A stretch of 64,000 nucleotides of DNA from Rhizobiaceae bacterium (GTDB taxonomy: Bacteria; Pseudomonadota; Alphaproteobacteria; Rhizobiales; Rhizobiaceae), in assembly GCA_017643025.1 (NCBI GenBank), contig JAEPOG010000002.1, positions 124,001 through 188,000 of the forward strand, in the 5' to 3' direction. Positions 28,996 to 40,624 of this stretch are shown piece by piece. Positions within the stretch are counted from its first letter, which is position 1; the number at the start of each line of letters is the position of its first letter. The position numbers were made by a program, and so were the translations under genes. A model generated the notes under the pieces. That model worked only from the letters and a program-made list of their open reading frames with translations, did not search any database and was not told where the DNA came from.

Positions 28996-30780
28996 TCAGG
29001 ACTCGGCAGGCAGAGTGATGACGAAACGGGCGCCGCGAATATCGCCCGGCTTGGCTCCGACGATATTCTCCGCCTTCAGCGTTCCGCCATGCGCCTCGAT
29101 GATCTGGCGGCTGATCGATAGGCCAAGGCCCGAATTCTGGCCGAATGAATCGCCTTCCGGCCGGTCGGTATAGAAACGCTCGAAGATGCGCTCCAGCGCG
29201 TCCGGACGAATTCCCGGGCCGTTGTCCTCGACCGCGATCATCACCCGGCGCGCCGTGCGCGACAGGCGAACGACGATGCGGCCATTCCCTTCCGGCACGA
29301 AGGACCGCGCATTCTCGATCAGGTTGGTTACCACCTGGCCGAGGCGCAGTTCGTGCCCGCCGACAAAATAGCCCCGCGTGCCGTGCGGCAGCTTTTCCAC
29401 CTTCAGCTCGATTTCGGCCGGCTTGTGGGTGCGGTTGAGCTCGTGAGAAAGCGCCACGACCTCTTTCAGGAACTCCTTCAGGTCGACGCGCGTGGCATCG
29501 ACACGTGCCAGCTCGGCATCGAGCCGTGACGCGTCCGAAATGTCGGTGATCAGGCGGTCGAGGCGCCGGACATCGTGCTGGATCACCTCCAGCAGGCGCG
29601 CACGGGAGCTGTCGTTCTTGGCCAATGGCAGCGTTTCGACGGCGCTGCGCAACGAAGTCAGCGGGTTCTTCAATTCGTGGCTGACATCGGCGGCGAAACT
29701 CTCGATCGCCTCGATGCGGTTGTAGAGCGCATTGGTCATTTCCCGCAGCGCCACGGACAAATTGCCGATCTCGTCCTGCCGGTCCGAAAAATCGGGGATC
29801 TCCTCGCGGCTCTTGACGCCGCGCTTCACGCGAACGGCTGCGGCAGACAGCCTGCGCAGCGGATTTGCGATGGTGGAGGCCAGCAGCAGCGACAGGATGG
29901 CCGTGACGAGCGCGGCGACCGCGAACACGCGGAAGATGGCGCGGCGCTCTGCGGCGACAATCTTGTCGATGTCGCCGCCCTGGGTCGACAGAAGGAGCGT
30001 TCCAAGCACGGCGCGGAAGCGCTGGACGGGAACCGCCACCGAAACGATCATCTCGCCCTGTTCGGAAACCCGAACGACGGTGGACGGCGAGCCCGACAGC
30101 GCGTTCATGACCTCCGGGAATGCTGCGCCGCTGCCGCCCGGCTGCTCCTGATAGACAGGCAGGTCGGTGCGGCGGAAGAAATCGGTGACGAATTTCTGCA
30201 TCCGTTCGATGATGTCCGGTTCCTCCTGCGCAACCGGCGGAAGGTCGAAACGCAGCACCTGACCGCGCGAATAGAGGTGGCGCGAATCGAGCAGCAGATT
30301 GGCGTCGCGGTCATAAATGCGGGCGCGCGTGCGCGTCGGTGAAATCAGGCGGCGCAACACGGGCGCCACGCGCTCCGGATTGATCGGGAATTGAAGGGAG
30401 TCGAACTGGTCACCGGTGGGCGGCAGGCTTTCGCCCGCCTGAAGTTCGAGCAGCCGTTCCGGATCGATGCTGATGGAATCCGTCTCGACTGTCGCGGAGG
30501 CAGCGATGGCGCCGGCGATGATCTCGCCCTGCGTCATCAGGCTCTCGACGCGCGCGTCGATGAGCCCGTCGCGAAACTGGTTCAGATACAGGATGCCGAC
30601 CACCAGCACGACTAGCGCCGCCAGGTTGAGAACCAGGATGCGTCGCGTCAGGCTGGAAAAGATGTAATGCCCCAGCACGCGCCGGAGCGGTAGCGTCAGC
30701 TTGCCGAGAGCGCCACGTAACGTTGCGCCCAAGCGGCCCGCTACTCCGGTTCGTTTCTTGCTGTCAGAGGCGATCGCCAT
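28996..30780 (-). CDS. chvG: Sensor histidine kinase ChvG (ExoS family)
   Basis: 594 aa inner-membrane kinase. Membrane segments ~48-66 and ~284-303 flank a periplasmic sensor domain; HAMP ~304-356; H-box FAADVSHELKNPLTSLR with His368; the HATPase domain ends with DNGPGI and GLGLSISRQIIEAHGG. In rhizobia and Agrobacterium it responds to acid/host conditions and phosphorylates ChvI. It starts 18 nt after chvI. Confidence 0.96.
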   Translation of the reverse strand: MAIASDSKKRTGVAGRLGATLRGALGKLTLPLRRVLGHYIFSSLTRRILVLNLAALVVLVVGILYLNQFRDGLIDARVESLMTQGEIIAGAIAASATVETDSISIDPERLLELQAGESLPPTGDQFDSLQFPINPERVAPVLRRLISPTRTRARIYDRDANLLLDSRHLYSRGQVLRFDLPPVAQEEPDIIERMQKFVTDFFRRTDLPVYQEQPGGSGAAFPEVMNALSGSPSTVVRVSEQGEMIVSVAVPVQRFRAVLGTLLLSTQGGDIDKIVAAERRAIFRVFAVAALVTAILSLLLASTIANPLRRLSAAAVRVKRGVKSREEIPDFSDRQDEIGNLSVALREMTNALYNRIEAIESFAADVSHELKNPLTSLRSAVETLPLAKNDSSRARLLEVIQHDVRRLDRLITDISDASRLDAELARVDATRVDLKEFLKEVVALSHELNRTHKPAEIELKVEKLPHGTRGYFVGGHELRLGQVVTNLIENARSFVPEGNGRIVVRLSRTARRVMIAVEDNGPGIRPDALERIFERFYTDRPEGDSFGQNSGLGLSISRQIIEAHGGTLKAENIVGAKPGDIRGARFVITLPAES

Positions 30781-30798
30781 TCGGCCTGCTCAGCGGCT

Positions 30799-31500
30799 TT
30801 ACGCCTCACGGAAGCGGTAGCCCACGCCGTAAAGCGTCTCGATCATATCGAAGTCGTCATCGACCGACTTGAACTTCTTGCGCAGCCTCTTGATGTGGCT
30901 GTCGATGGTGCGGTCGTCGACATATACCTGCTCATCATAGGCCGAATCCATAAGGGCGTCTCGGCTTTTCACGACACCCGGCCGCTGAGCCAGCGAATGG
31001 AGGATGAGGAACTCGGTGACCGTCAGCGTCACGGGTTCGCCCTTCCAGGTGCAGGTGTGACGCTCCTGGTCCATGACGAGCTGCCCCCGCTCCAGAGAGC
31101 GCGACTGGTTTCCAGTCGTCTTGGCGCCGGTCTCGCGCGCGTTCGCCCGCCGCAGAACCGCGCGGACGCGCTCAACCAGCAGGCGCTGCGAGAATGGTTT
31201 GCGGATGAAATCGTCGGCGCCCATCTTGAGCCCGAAGAGCTCGTCGATCTCGTCGTCCTTCGACGTGAGAAAGATGACAGGCAGATCGGTCTTCTGGCGC
31301 AGCCGGCGCAGCAGTTCCATGCCGTCCATGCGCGGCATCTTGATGTCGAGAATGGCCATGTTCGGCGGCCGCGCGGCAAGCCCCTCGAGCGCGGACGCTC
31401 CGTCGGTGTAGGTCTCCACCCGGTATCCTTCAGATTCGAGAGCAATCGAAACCGAGGTCAGGATGTTGCGGTCGTCATCGACTAGCGCGATCGTTGCCAT
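30799..31500 (-). CDS. chvI: Response regulator ChvI (OmpR family)
   Basis: 233 aa. Receiver domain with phospho-acceptor Asp52 ([12 protein letters not shown]) and a C-terminal winged-helix domain ending [10 protein letters not shown]. It controls exopolysaccharide, envelope and acid-response genes in relatives. ATG 31500 gives the family start [12 protein letters not shown]; an ATG six codons upstream (31518) also has a ribosome site. Divergent from pckA. Confidence 0.97.
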   Translation of the reverse strand: MATIALVDDDRNILTSVSIALESEGYRVETYTDGASALEGLAARPPNMAILDIKMPRMDGMELLRRLRQKTDLPVIFLTSKDDEIDELFGLKMGADDFIRKPFSQRLLVERVRAVLRRANARETGAKTTGNQSRSLERGQLVMDQERHTCTWKGEPVTLTVTEFLILHSLAQRPGVVKSRDALMDSAYDEQVYVDDRTIDSHIKRLRKKFKSVDDDFDMIETLYGVGYRFREA

Positions 31501-31826
31501 ATCAAGCGACTCCCTCATGAGCGGCGTCCCTTCCTGCTTGGGAAGGCGTCCTTGTGGCGGACAAATTTAGTACAAAATGTGGCAAGGACCAAAGACGGCA
31601 TTTTCCAATGGTGAACAGCGGGCCGCTGCCCAAACGTTAAGCAAGCCCACAGATAATTTGCCTCTTTAAACGATTTGAATAGTTTTCAAATTTTTTAAAT
31701 CGATTAATGATTTGAAATCACTCGGCTATTCTGTTTGTGACGAATTTCTCCGCTCTGAACGGCCTTTCAAGGTCCCCGGCGCGGGAAACCTGACGATCAA
31801 CCCGCCAGCGCGTCTTCGAGGGGATC
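31501..31826. promoter_or_regulatory. AT-rich control region between chvI and pckA
   Basis: 326-bp divergent intergenic region with no gene. It holds a strikingly AT-rich core (31650-31720). Visible elements are an inverted repeat ATTTGAA-N5-TTCAAAT (31673-31691), a second one AAATC-N7-GATTT (31697-31713), and a direct repeat GATTTGAA (31672-31679 and 31709-31716). Both promoters must lie here; I cannot place them confidently. pckA is acid-induced in Agrobacterium, so a ChvI site is plausible. Confidence 0.5.
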
Positions 31827-33437
<1,611 letters not shown>

Positions 33438-33458
33438 ACCGCAGCGCAAATGAGTCTG

Positions 33459-33484
33459 GGGCCCGCCAAAGCGCGGGCCCTTTG
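33459..33484 (+). terminator. Rho-independent terminator after pckA
   Basis: 8-bp stem (33459-33466 with 33473-33480), 6-nt loop, followed by TTTGC, 21 nt past the pckA stop. Confidence 0.7.
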
Positions 33485-33517
33485 CATTACATGGGCTGTA
33501 GCTTAGATCATTCGTCC

Positions 33518-33955
33518 ATGAGCGACAGCAGCACCACCGAAGTTGCGCCGGGCGTTTTCGTCGCGGACGCCGACCTAGAGGAGCATTTTATCCGCTCCTC
33601 CGGGCCGGGCGGGCAGAACGTCAACAAGGTGGCGACGGCTGTCCAGCTGCGCTTCGACGCGCGCGGCGCGGCCGGGCTGCCAGGACCGGTCAAGGCGCGG
33701 CTCTTCCGACTCGCGGGCCAGCGCGCCGCCAAGGACGGAACGATCCTCATCGAGGCCAGCCGCTTCAGGACTCAGGAGCGCAACCGCGAAGACGCCCGCG
33801 AGCGACTGTTTGCCTTGATCGCCGAGGCCGCCAAACCTCCGCCCCCGCCACGCAAGAAGACACGGCCTTCCAAAGGCGCGGTCGAACGGCGGTTGAAGGC
33901 AAAGGCCGGGCGGTCGCAGGTGAAAAAGATGCGCGGGCGCGTCGATACCGACTAG
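33518..33955 (+). CDS. arfB: Alternative ribosome-rescue peptidyl-tRNA hydrolase ArfB (YaeJ)
   Basis: 145 aa RF-1-like domain protein. GGQ at 31-33 (RSSGPGGQNVNKV) and a basic C-terminal tail (PSKGAVERRLKAKAGR) that inserts in the mRNA channel of stalled ribosomes. ATG 33518 is chosen because the upstream frame lies inside pckA in another frame. Confidence 0.95.
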   Translation: MSDSSTTEVAPGVFVADADLEEHFIRSSGPGGQNVNKVATAVQLRFDARGAAGLPGPVKARLFRLAGQRAAKDGTILIEASRFRTQERNREDARERLFALIAEAAKPPPPPRKKTRPSKGAVERRLKAKAGRSQVKKMRGRVDTD

Positions 33956-33974
33956 GCCGGCTGCGGCCATTTTT
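33955..33974 (+). terminator. Small terminator after arfB
   Basis: 5-bp GC stem (33955-33959 with 33964-33968), 4-nt loop, then ATTTTTG. The stem begins in the arfB stop codon. Confidence 0.55.
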
Positions 33975-34037
33975 GCTTCCCATTTGGGTCCCCCGATGCA
34001 AAATGCCTCTGACCCAACAAACAGGAGGCAATCGGCG

Positions 34038-34490
34038 ATGGGCATTTTCGATTTCGTGAAAAACGTGGGCAAGAAGCTCGGCATCGGCGATGACGAGGAG
34101 GCCCCCGACGCCGGCAGCCTGAAACAGGAGCTGGATTCCCACAAGCTCGGGACCGACGACGTTCAGGTCGAGGTGGTGGGCGACAAGGCCGTGCTCAGGG
34201 GCGTCGTTTCCGACCAGTCGGTGTTCGAAAAGGCCGTCGTCGCCGTCGGCAATACGCTTGGCATTTCCAAGGTCGAGACCGACGAACTGAGCCTGAAGAG
34301 CGCGCCCGCGCAGGAACCGAAGTTCCACACCGTCAAGAAGGGCGACAATCTCTGGAAGATCGCCGAAGCCAATTACGGCAAGGGCAAGGGCGCCAAATAC
34401 ACGGTCATCTTCGAAGCCAACAAGCCCATGCTGTCCGACCCCGACAAGATCTATCCCGGGCAAGTGCTGCGCATCCCGCCGCTCGACTAA
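34038..34490 (+). CDS. BON-LysM protein (Kbp/YgaU-like potassium-binding protein)
   Basis: 150 aa. MGIFDFVKNVGKKLG N-terminus, BON-like domain (~25-85), then a LysM domain (~98-148, FHTVKKGDNLWKIAEANYG ... IYPGQVLRIP). This is the architecture of E. coli Kbp, a cytosolic K+ sensor. No signal peptide. AGGAGG lies 10 nt before the ATG. Confidence 0.88.
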   Translation: MGIFDFVKNVGKKLGIGDDEEAPDAGSLKQELDSHKLGTDDVQVEVVGDKAVLRGVVSDQSVFEKAVVAVGNTLGISKVETDELSLKSAPAQEPKFHTVKKGDNLWKIAEANYGKGKGAKYTVIFEANKPMLSDPDKIYPGQVLRIPPLD

Positions 34491-34515
34491 TCAGTCTCGG
34501 AAAATTGTCATCTGC

Positions 34516-34549
34516 CGGCCGGTTTCGTGTTGCGCGAGACCGGCCGTTT
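34516..34549 (+). terminator. Terminator after the BON-LysM gene
   Basis: 8-bp GC stem (34516-34523 with 34539-34546), imperfectly extended inward, then TTT. It lies between this gene and alkB. Confidence 0.5.
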
Positions 34550-34565
34550 CATTGATCGTCCGGAA

Positions 34566-35177
34566 ATGAACGTTTTTCCCGAAGGTTTCCGGCATCTGCC
34601 CGGCTATCTGGACGAGGCCGCGCAAACCGCGCTGCTCGACGACATCCGCGCCATCGTGGCGCAAGCCCCGCTTTACACGCCGGCCATGCCGCGCACCGGC
34701 AAGGAGATGAGCGTGCGCATGACCAATTGCGGCACGCTCGGCTGGGTGACGGACAAGGAGCGCGGATACCGCTACCAGGACACGCATCCCGTGACCGGGA
34801 AGCCGTGGCCGCCGATCCCCGCGAGTCTGCTCGATCTGTGGCGTTCGGTCGCCGACTTTCCCGACGATCCCGAGGCCTGCCTCGTCAATTTCTACGATGC
34901 GCGCGCCAAGATGGGCCTGCATCAGGATCGCGACGAACAAGTGTTCGATGCGCCGGTCGTATCGGTCTCCCTCGGCGATGCCTGCCTGTTCCGGGTCGGC
35001 GGCACCAAGCGCAGCGACCCAACGACATCGTTCCGGCTCGAAAGCGGCGACGTCGTCGTGCTCGGCGGTTCGAGCAGGCTCGCCTTCCACGGCGTCGACC
35101 GCATCTATCCCGGTACTTCCCCGCTGCTGAAGAATGGCGGCCGCATCAACCTTACGCTCAGACGGGTGACGACCTAG
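34566..35177 (+). CDS. alkB: Alpha-ketoglutarate-dependent DNA dioxygenase AlkB
   Basis: Removes 1-meA and 3-meC from DNA oxidatively. 203 aa. The Fe(II) ligands His119, Asp121 (LHQDRDE) and His175 (FHGVDR) and the 2-oxoglutarate arginines Arg193 and Arg199 (RINLTLRR) are all present. ATG 34566 (MNVFPEGF) is used; 13 upstream codons overlap the terminator. Confidence 0.96.
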   Translation: MNVFPEGFRHLPGYLDEAAQTALLDDIRAIVAQAPLYTPAMPRTGKEMSVRMTNCGTLGWVTDKERGYRYQDTHPVTGKPWPPIPASLLDLWRSVADFPDDPEACLVNFYDARAKMGLHQDRDEQVFDAPVVSVSLGDACLFRVGGTKRSDPTTSFRLESGDVVVLGGSSRLAFHGVDRIYPGTSPLLKNGGRINLTLRRVTT

Positions 35178-35239
35178 CGGCTGGACATGCAGCCGGGTGG
35201 TCACCCATCCTGCTGCTGATTCGAGGGGGCGGGGGCGGC

Positions 35240-36376
35240 ATGGGCGAAGAAGGGCAGCACTACAAGACGGTCTTGCTGGCGATCTGCCTCGCGCATCTCG
35301 GCTGGTTCTGCACCGCGAGCTTCACGGAAACGCGCGGTATCGCCGGCGTGCTTTACCCCAACGGCACGCCGGTCGGCGGCGATTTCATCAATCTGTGGTC
35401 TGCTGCACGGCTGACGCTGGTCGGCGCGGTCGAGACGATCTACGGCGTCAAGCCGTTCATGACCTACCAGGGCACGATTACCGGCGGCGCCGATATCGGC
35501 TTGCGGCTCTGGGCATACCCGCCGCAATCGCTGCTGCTGGCATGGCCGCTAGCCTTCCTCGGGTTCTATGGCGCGCTCGCGGTATGGTCCGTGATTGGCC
35601 TCGGCGTGCTTTATGCCGGCGCCCGGCGCTTCGGATTCGACCGGCTGGAGATCGCGATCATCCTGCTGTCGCCGGCGACGGTGCTCAATCTCTACTACGG
35701 CCAGACAGGCAGCTTCGCCACCGGACTGCTGCTGCTTGCGATGTCGTCGCGGCACGACCGCGATGCGCTGCCGATCGGCGCGGCGACGCTGCTGACCATC
35801 AAACCACAGACCGGTTTCCTGCTGCCTCTGTTCTGGGCGTTCCAAGGCCGCTGGCGGACCATCGGATGGACCATCGCGGCCGTGGTTGCCTTCGTTGCAC
35901 TCGCACTCGCGGTGTTCGGGCTTGAGCCCTGGCGCGACTACATCAACGACACGCTGCCGATGCTCAGTCTGCTCGAACGCGAAGGCAGCGGGCCGTTCAT
36001 GCGCATGATCCCGTCCGTCTTCATGTCGATGCGCATTCTCACCGGCAATTCCGGCCTGGCCCTCATCGTGCACGGGCTGTTTGCTGCCATGGTGCTGGCG
36101 GTGCTGATCATCAGGCTGCGTCAGGTAACCGACCCGGTTCGGCGCGCCGCCATGGTACTGATCGCTACGGCTCTGATGACGCCGTACATCCACAATTACG
36201 ATCTGGCGCTGCTGCTCTGCGGCGCGCTGCTGGTCGCCCGCGGACCGGGGGCCGGCTGGGGTGGAACGGTGCTGGCCGTGATCGCGCTGGTGCTGCCGCA
36301 GGTGGTCGTCATCCTCAACGCCTTCGGCATTCCAGCGTCGCCGCTGCTCGTCCTACCGCTGCTTTTCGTGGCCTGA
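35240..36376 (+). CDS. GT87/DUF2029-like polytopic membrane glycosyltransferase
   Basis: 378 aa with ~9-10 hydrophobic segments. An acidic site follows the first span (VGGDFINLWSA, ~46-56), as in GT-C polyprenyl-phosphate-mannose enzymes (DUF2029/GT87). Substrate unknown. GGGGGCGG upstream of ATG 35240. It is convergent with coaA (6-nt gap). Confidence 0.8.
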   Translation: MGEEGQHYKTVLLAICLAHLGWFCTASFTETRGIAGVLYPNGTPVGGDFINLWSAARLTLVGAVETIYGVKPFMTYQGTITGGADIGLRLWAYPPQSLLLAWPLAFLGFYGALAVWSVIGLGVLYAGARRFGFDRLEIAIILLSPATVLNLYYGQTGSFATGLLLLAMSSRHDRDALPIGAATLLTIKPQTGFLLPLFWAFQGRWRTIGWTIAAVVAFVALALAVFGLEPWRDYINDTLPMLSLLEREGSGPFMRMIPSVFMSMRILTGNSGLALIVHGLFAAMVLAVLIIRLRQVTDPVRRAAMVLIATALMTPYIHNYDLALLLCGALLVARGPGAGWGGTVLAVIALVLPQVVVILNAFGIPASPLLVLPLLFVA

Positions 36377-36382
36377 AGCGGG

Positions 36383-37342
36383 TCACAATTTCCGCAGCGC
36401 CACTTCCTCGACCAGATGGTTGGCGCCCTTGCGCAGGATCAGATTAGCGCGCGGGCGCGTCGGAAGGATGTTCTCGTGCAGGTTCTTCAGATTGATGTTG
36501 TGCCAAAGCCCCTCGGCGATCGCCTGCGCCGCGTCGTCGGACAGCTGCGAGTAACGGTGGAAGAACGATGCAGGGTTGCGGAAGGCCGTCTCGCGCAAGC
36601 GCATGAAGCGCGACACATACCACTGCCTGATCTGCGCCTCGTCGGCATCGACATAGATCGAGAAGTCGAAGAAGTCTGACACGAAGGGCACGATCTTGCC
36701 GTCGCGAGGCAACTCACGCGGCTGAAGGACGTTGAGCCCCTCGAAGATCAGGATGTCAGGCTGGTCGATGGTGATGAACTCGCCATCCACGACATCGTAG
36801 GTAAGGTGCGAATAGACAGGCGCCTGAACGTTGCGCTGGCCCGACTTTATGCCGGACAGGAAACGCAGCAGAGCGCCGACATCGTAGCTTTCGGGAAAAC
36901 CCTTGCGCTCCATAAGGTTTTCGCGCCGCAGGATCTCGTTCGGGTAAAGAAACCCGTCCGTCGTCACCAGATCGACCTTGGGGCTCGACGGCCAGCGGCT
37001 GAGCAGCTCTTTCAGGATGCGGGCTGTGGTGGATTTCCCAACCGCCACCGAACCGCCCATGCCGATGATGAAGGGCGTCTTCACCGTGTCATGCGCGTTG
37101 AAGAATACCTGGCGCTGGCGGAACAGAAGCTGGCTCGCCTCGACATGCGCGGAGAGCAGGCGGGACAGCGACAGATAGATGCGCCGCACTTCTTCGAGGT
37201 CGATCGGCTCGTTGAAGGACGAAAGCCTGACAACTTCGTCATTGCTGAGCGTCAGCGGCGTATCGGCGCGAAACTGCGCCCATTCGGCCGCCGAGAAAAA
37301 CCGGTAGGGGGAGTATTTTTCGGTCGGGGCCAGCTGATCCAT
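36383..37342 (-). CDS. coaA: Type I pantothenate kinase
   Basis: First step of CoA synthesis. 319 aa; P-loop GSVAVGKS (97-104), and [16 protein letters not shown] substrate region with [17 protein letters not shown] 37342 gives the family start ([13 protein letters not shown]). It follows hisE by 22 nt and closes the his cluster. Confidence 0.97.
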   Translation of the reverse strand: MDQLAPTEKYSPYRFFSAAEWAQFRADTPLTLSNDEVVRLSSFNEPIDLEEVRRIYLSLSRLLSAHVEASQLLFRQRQVFFNAHDTVKTPFIIGMGGSVAVGKSTTARILKELLSRWPSSPKVDLVTTDGFLYPNEILRRENLMERKGFPESYDVGALLRFLSGIKSGQRNVQAPVYSHLTYDVVDGEFITIDQPDILIFEGLNVLQPRELPRDGKIVPFVSDFFDFSIYVDADEAQIRQWYVSRFMRLRETAFRNPASFFHRYSQLSDDAAQAIAEGLWHNINLKNLHENILPTRPRANLILRKGANHLVEEVALRKL

Positions 37343-37364
37343 TGCTGCTTTCTTTCCCGCGGCC

Positions 37365-37685
37365 TCAGCCGCCGCGGGCCGCCTTCTCGGCAATGCCGGA
37401 CTGCGCGGTCCGGCTTTCCAGTTCGCTAAGCACTGCCGACAACGGCACGCCGGCAAGCTTCAACACCACCAGCCAATGATAGAGAAGATCCGCGCTTTCC
37501 GAAACGACCGCGTCCCTGTCGCCCTTCAATGCGGCGATCACCGTCTCGACCGCTTCCTCGCCGAGTTTCTTCGCGGCTTTCTCCTGGCCGCCGGCGACAA
37601 GCTTCGCCGTCCACGACTGCGCGTCGCCCGATTGGGCGCGTTCGGCGATGATGCGCTCCAGCGCCGCGAGGGTGAATTCGCTCAT
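37365..37685 (-). CDS. hisE: Phosphoribosyl-ATP pyrophosphatase
   Basis: Second step of histidine synthesis. 106 aa all-alpha MazG-like fold; [15 protein letters not shown] and [11 protein letters not shown] carry the metal-binding acids. Separate from HisI, as usual in alphaproteobacteria. 10 nt after hisF. Confidence 0.97.
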   Translation of the reverse strand: MSEFTLAALERIIAERAQSGDAQSWTAKLVAGGQEKAAKKLGEEAVETVIAALKGDRDAVVSESADLLYHWLVVLKLAGVPLSAVLSELESRTAQSGIAEKAARGG

Positions 37686-37695
37686 GTCCGATCCT

Positions 37696-38463
37696 TCAGT
37701 CCAGCCGCACCGCGACGCCCGCTTTTGCCATATGGGCCTTGGCCTCGGCAATCGAGTAGGTGCCGAAGTGGAAGATCGAGGCGGCGAGCACACCGGTGGC
37801 GTGACCCTCCCGGACACCGTCAACCAGATGATCGAGCGTGCCGACGCCGCCCGACGCGATCACGGGAACACCGACAGCATCGGCGACGGCGCGAGTCAGA
37901 TCGAGGTCGTAACCCTCCTTGGTGCCGTCGCGGTCCATCGATGTGAGCAGTATCTCGCCGGCGCCTAGCGAAACGACCTTGCGTGCGAATTCGACTGCAT
38001 CGATTCCGGTCGGCTCGCGGCCGCCATGAGTGAAGATTTCCCACCGGCCCGCTTCCGGAACGCGCCGCGCATCGATGGCGACCACGATGCATTGATTGCC
38101 GAACTTGTCGGCCGCCTCTGCGACGAAATCCGGGTTTTTCACCGCTGCCGTGTTGATCGACACCTTGTCGGCACCGGCCAGCAGCAGCTTGCGGATGTCG
38201 GCCACCTGCCTGACGCCGCCGCCCACCGTCAGCGGCATGAAGCAATGGTCGGCTGTACGCGCCACGACGTCGACAATTGTCTCGCGATTGTCGGACGATG
38301 CAGTGATATCGAGGAAACAGAGCTCGTCGGCGCCAGCCGCATCATAGGCGATTGCTGCCTCGACGGGATCGCCGGCATCGACCAGATCGACGAAATTGAC
38401 GCCCTTGACGACGCGGCCACCCTTCACATCAAGGCAGGGGATGACGCGGGATTTCAGGGTCAT
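37696..38463 (-). CDS. hisF: Imidazole glycerol phosphate synthase, cyclase subunit
   Basis: 255 aa TIM barrel that uses HisH-derived ammonia to form IGP and AICAR. Catalytic Asp12 (PCLDVKGG) and the second Asp in the VVAIDARR strand (~131). Overlaps hisA by 4 nt. Confidence 0.98.
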   Translation of the reverse strand: MTLKSRVIPCLDVKGGRVVKGVNFVDLVDAGDPVEAAIAYDAAGADELCFLDITASSDNRETIVDVVARTADHCFMPLTVGGGVRQVADIRKLLLAGADKVSINTAAVKNPDFVAEAADKFGNQCIVVAIDARRVPEAGRWEIFTHGGREPTGIDAVEFARKVVSLGAGEILLTSMDRDGTKEGYDLDLTRAVADAVGVPVIASGGVGTLDHLVDGVREGHATGVLAASIFHFGTYSIAEAKAHMAKAGVAVRLD

Positions 38464-39191
38464 GCGGCCTCCTTGAGAAGCCGCAGCGCTTCCGCCGGAT
38501 CGATCCGGCCGTCATACAGAGCGCGGCCTGAAATCGCGCCTTCGAGGCGCGTCGCGTCAGGCATGGTCATGCGAACGATATCGGCCAGCGAAGCAAGCCC
38601 GCCCGAAGCGATGACCGGGATGGAAACGGCATCTGCCAGGGCGATCGTCGCCTCCCAGTTAATGCCGATGAGCACGCCGTCGCGGTCGATGTCAGTGTAG
38701 ATGATTGCCGCAACGCCCGCTCCTTCGAAGCGCTGCGCCAATTCGATGGCCCCTAGCTCGGACGCCTCTGCCCAGCCTTCGACTGCGACCTTGCCGCCGC
38801 GCGCGTCTATGCCGACCGCCACCCTGCCTGGAAATGCCCGGCAGGCTTGCTTGACCAGATCGGGATCGCGCACAGCGACCGTTCCGAGGATCACCCGCGC
38901 CAGCCCCTTGGCAAGCCACGCCTCGATGTGCGCCATCGAGCGGATGCCGCCGCCGAGCTGCACCGGGTTGGCGGTCGCCGCCAATATCGCCTCCACAGCC
39001 TCGCAGTTGCGGCTCTCGCCGGCGAAAGCGCCGTCGAGGTCGACGACGTGCAGCCACTCGAAGCCCTGATCCTCGAAGGCCTTCGCCTGCGCTGCGGGGT
39101 CGGCATTGTAGACCGTGGCGCTCGCCATCTCGCCATGCTTGAGGCGCACGCAGTGGCCGCCCTTCAGGTCTATCGCGGGGAAGAGGATCAT
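38460..39191 (-). CDS. hisA: ProFAR isomerase
   Basis: 243 aa half-barrel relative of HisF. Catalytic Asp8 (FPAIDLKGG) and a second Asp in the [14 protein letters not shown] strand. Two GG phosphate-binding loops are intact (LGGGIRS, ASGG). Confidence 0.98.
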   Translation of the reverse strand: MILFPAIDLKGGHCVRLKHGEMASATVYNADPAAQAKAFEDQGFEWLHVVDLDGAFAGESRNCEAVEAILAATANPVQLGGGIRSMAHIEAWLAKGLARVILGTVAVRDPDLVKQACRAFPGRVAVGIDARGGKVAVEGWAEASELGAIELAQRFEGAGVAAIIYTDIDRDGVLIGINWEATIALADAVSIPVIASGGLASLADIVRMTMPDATRLEGAISGRALYDGRIDPAEALRLLKEAA

Positions 39192-39220
39192 TGGCTCGAT
39201 ACGGCTCCGTAACGGACGGC

Positions 39221-39508
39221 TCAGAGGCCCTCGACAATGGCGAAATGGGCGGTCGACGTCTCGCGCCGCAGCTTCAGCGCGGCGCTGTATTCTTCCGACC
39301 GGTAGCAGGCGAGCGCATCGGCGTAGGACGGGAACTCGACGATGACCGTCCGGTCGGCCGGGAAGCCCTCTGGATACTCGGCGTCGCCGCTGCTCGCCAG
39401 GAACCTGCCGCCATATTTGCGCAACACGTCGTCGAACGACCCGACATAGGGTACGAAACCCTCCGGGTCGGTGATCGACACCATCCCGATCCAGTAACCC
39501 TTCTTCAC
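39221..39508 (-). CDS. DUF1330 protein inside the his cluster
   Basis: 95 aa ferredoxin-like (dimeric alpha/beta barrel) protein: [17 protein letters not shown] start and [22 protein letters not shown] core. GTG 39508 overlaps the hisH stop as GTGA and has AGGTGG upstream; a GTG nine bases earlier (39517) is the alternative. Function unknown; no known role in histidine synthesis. Confidence 0.85.
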   Translation of the reverse strand: MKKGYWIGMVSITDPEGFVPYVGSFDDVLRKYGGRFLASSGDAEYPEGFPADRTVIVEFPSYADALACYRSEEYSAALKLRRETSTAHFAIVEGL

Positions 39509-40155
39509 GGCGTCCACCTGAGGAAATTGGCGATCAGCGCCAGTCCCAGCTTCTGGCTCTTTTCGGGGTGGAACTGTGTGCCGGCCATGTTGCCGCGCGC
39601 AACCGCTGCTGTGACCGCACCGCCATAGTCGGTGGTGGCGAGAAGGTCTTCGCGGCGGGTTGCAGCCAGATGGTAGGAATGTACGAAATAGGCGTGCAGG
39701 CCGTCGGGTCCGGTCGAGATCCCGTCGAACAGCGGGTGCGGACGCGCCAGATCGATCGTATTCCAGCCGATCTGAGGAACTTTCAGCGACGGATCGTCCG
39801 GCGTCATCTCGACGACATCGCCGGCGATCCAGCCGAATCCCTTTGTTGTCGTCTTCTCCAACCCGCGATCAGACATCAACTGCATGCCGACGCAGATGCC
39901 GAGAAATGGCCGGCCGCGCACCACGACAACTTCCTCGATCGTCTCGACCATGCCGGGAACGCTGTCCAAGCCCGAGCGACAGTCGGCATAGGCGCCGACG
40001 CCAGGCAGCACAATGCGGTCGGCATCCCTCACCACATCGGCGTCGTCGGTCAGCTCGATCGAAGCGTCGATGCCGGTTTCGCGCGCCGCCCGCTCGAAGG
40101 CCTTGGTCGCCGAACGGAGATTGCCCGACCCGTAGTCGATGATGGCGACACGCAT
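39505..40155 (-). CDS. hisH: Imidazole glycerol phosphate synthase, glutaminase subunit
   Basis: 216 aa class I glutamine amidotransferase. Nucleophile Cys88 (GICVGMQL) and the His-Glu pair in TQFHPEKSQ near residue 197. It feeds ammonia to HisF. Starts one nt after the DUF2628 gene. Confidence 0.98.
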   Translation of the reverse strand: MRVAIIDYGSGNLRSATKAFERAARETGIDASIELTDDADVVRDADRIVLPGVGAYADCRSGLDSVPGMVETIEEVVVVRGRPFLGICVGMQLMSDRGLEKTTTKGFGWIAGDVVEMTPDDPSLKVPQIGWNTIDLARPHPLFDGISTGPDGLHAYFVHSYHLAATRREDLLATTDYGGAVTAAVARGNMAGTQFHPEKSQKLGLALIANFLRWTP

Positions 40156-40156
40156 C

Positions 40157-40615
40157 TCAGCGCCGTGTGGGGTAGGCCAGAAGGCCTAGCGCCGGAGCGC
40201 CGGACGGAGCGGCAACGTAGGACGCACGCGTTTCCGCCGGCTCCGCCTCCGGCGGCAGTTCGCGCCCGGCGACATAACGCGTCATCGCCTCGTCCTCGTC
40301 AGCCGCGTCGATCACGCCTGCATCTTGCCAGCCGCGTCGGCCGAGCGCGCGGATGCGCAGCTCCGGTCCCTCCAGCGCCACGTAAAGGGCGAGCAGGAAC
40401 GAAATAGCCATGGCCGTCCCACTCCAGCCGCTCAGTTCGCCGGCGGCACCGATGCACAGCGCCGCCGCGAAAATCACCAGAGCCTCGATCCATAGACGGT
40501 GCCAGAGCAGCCAGATCACCGGGAAGATCAGCGCAAGCACGGAAAAGCCGTCGCGGACGAAGCGCACATCGCCGGGCGAGCGCCCGGGCGGCTCCATGAC
40601 GACATAACTCGCCAT
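40157..40615 (-). CDS. DUF2628 membrane protein inside the his cluster
   Basis: 152 aa. Two or three hydrophobic segments (~25-36, ~43-60, ~66-82) after a soluble start ([11 protein letters not shown]), and an Ala/Pro-rich tail. It matches the DUF2628 family of unknown function, often found between hisB and hisH in Rhizobiales. Confidence 0.83.
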   Translation of the reverse strand: MASYVVMEPPGRSPGDVRFVRDGFSVLALIFPVIWLLWHRLWIEALVIFAAALCIGAAGELSGWSGTAMAISFLLALYVALEGPELRIRALGRRGWQDAGVIDAADEDEAMTRYVAGRELPPEAEPAETRASYVAAPSGAPALGLLAYPTRR

Positions 40616-40624
40616 CTCAGGCCC

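Noticed and set aside
31695..31707. Possible CtrA site between chvI and pckA
   Set aside because: The two TTAA halves are 5 nt apart, not 7.
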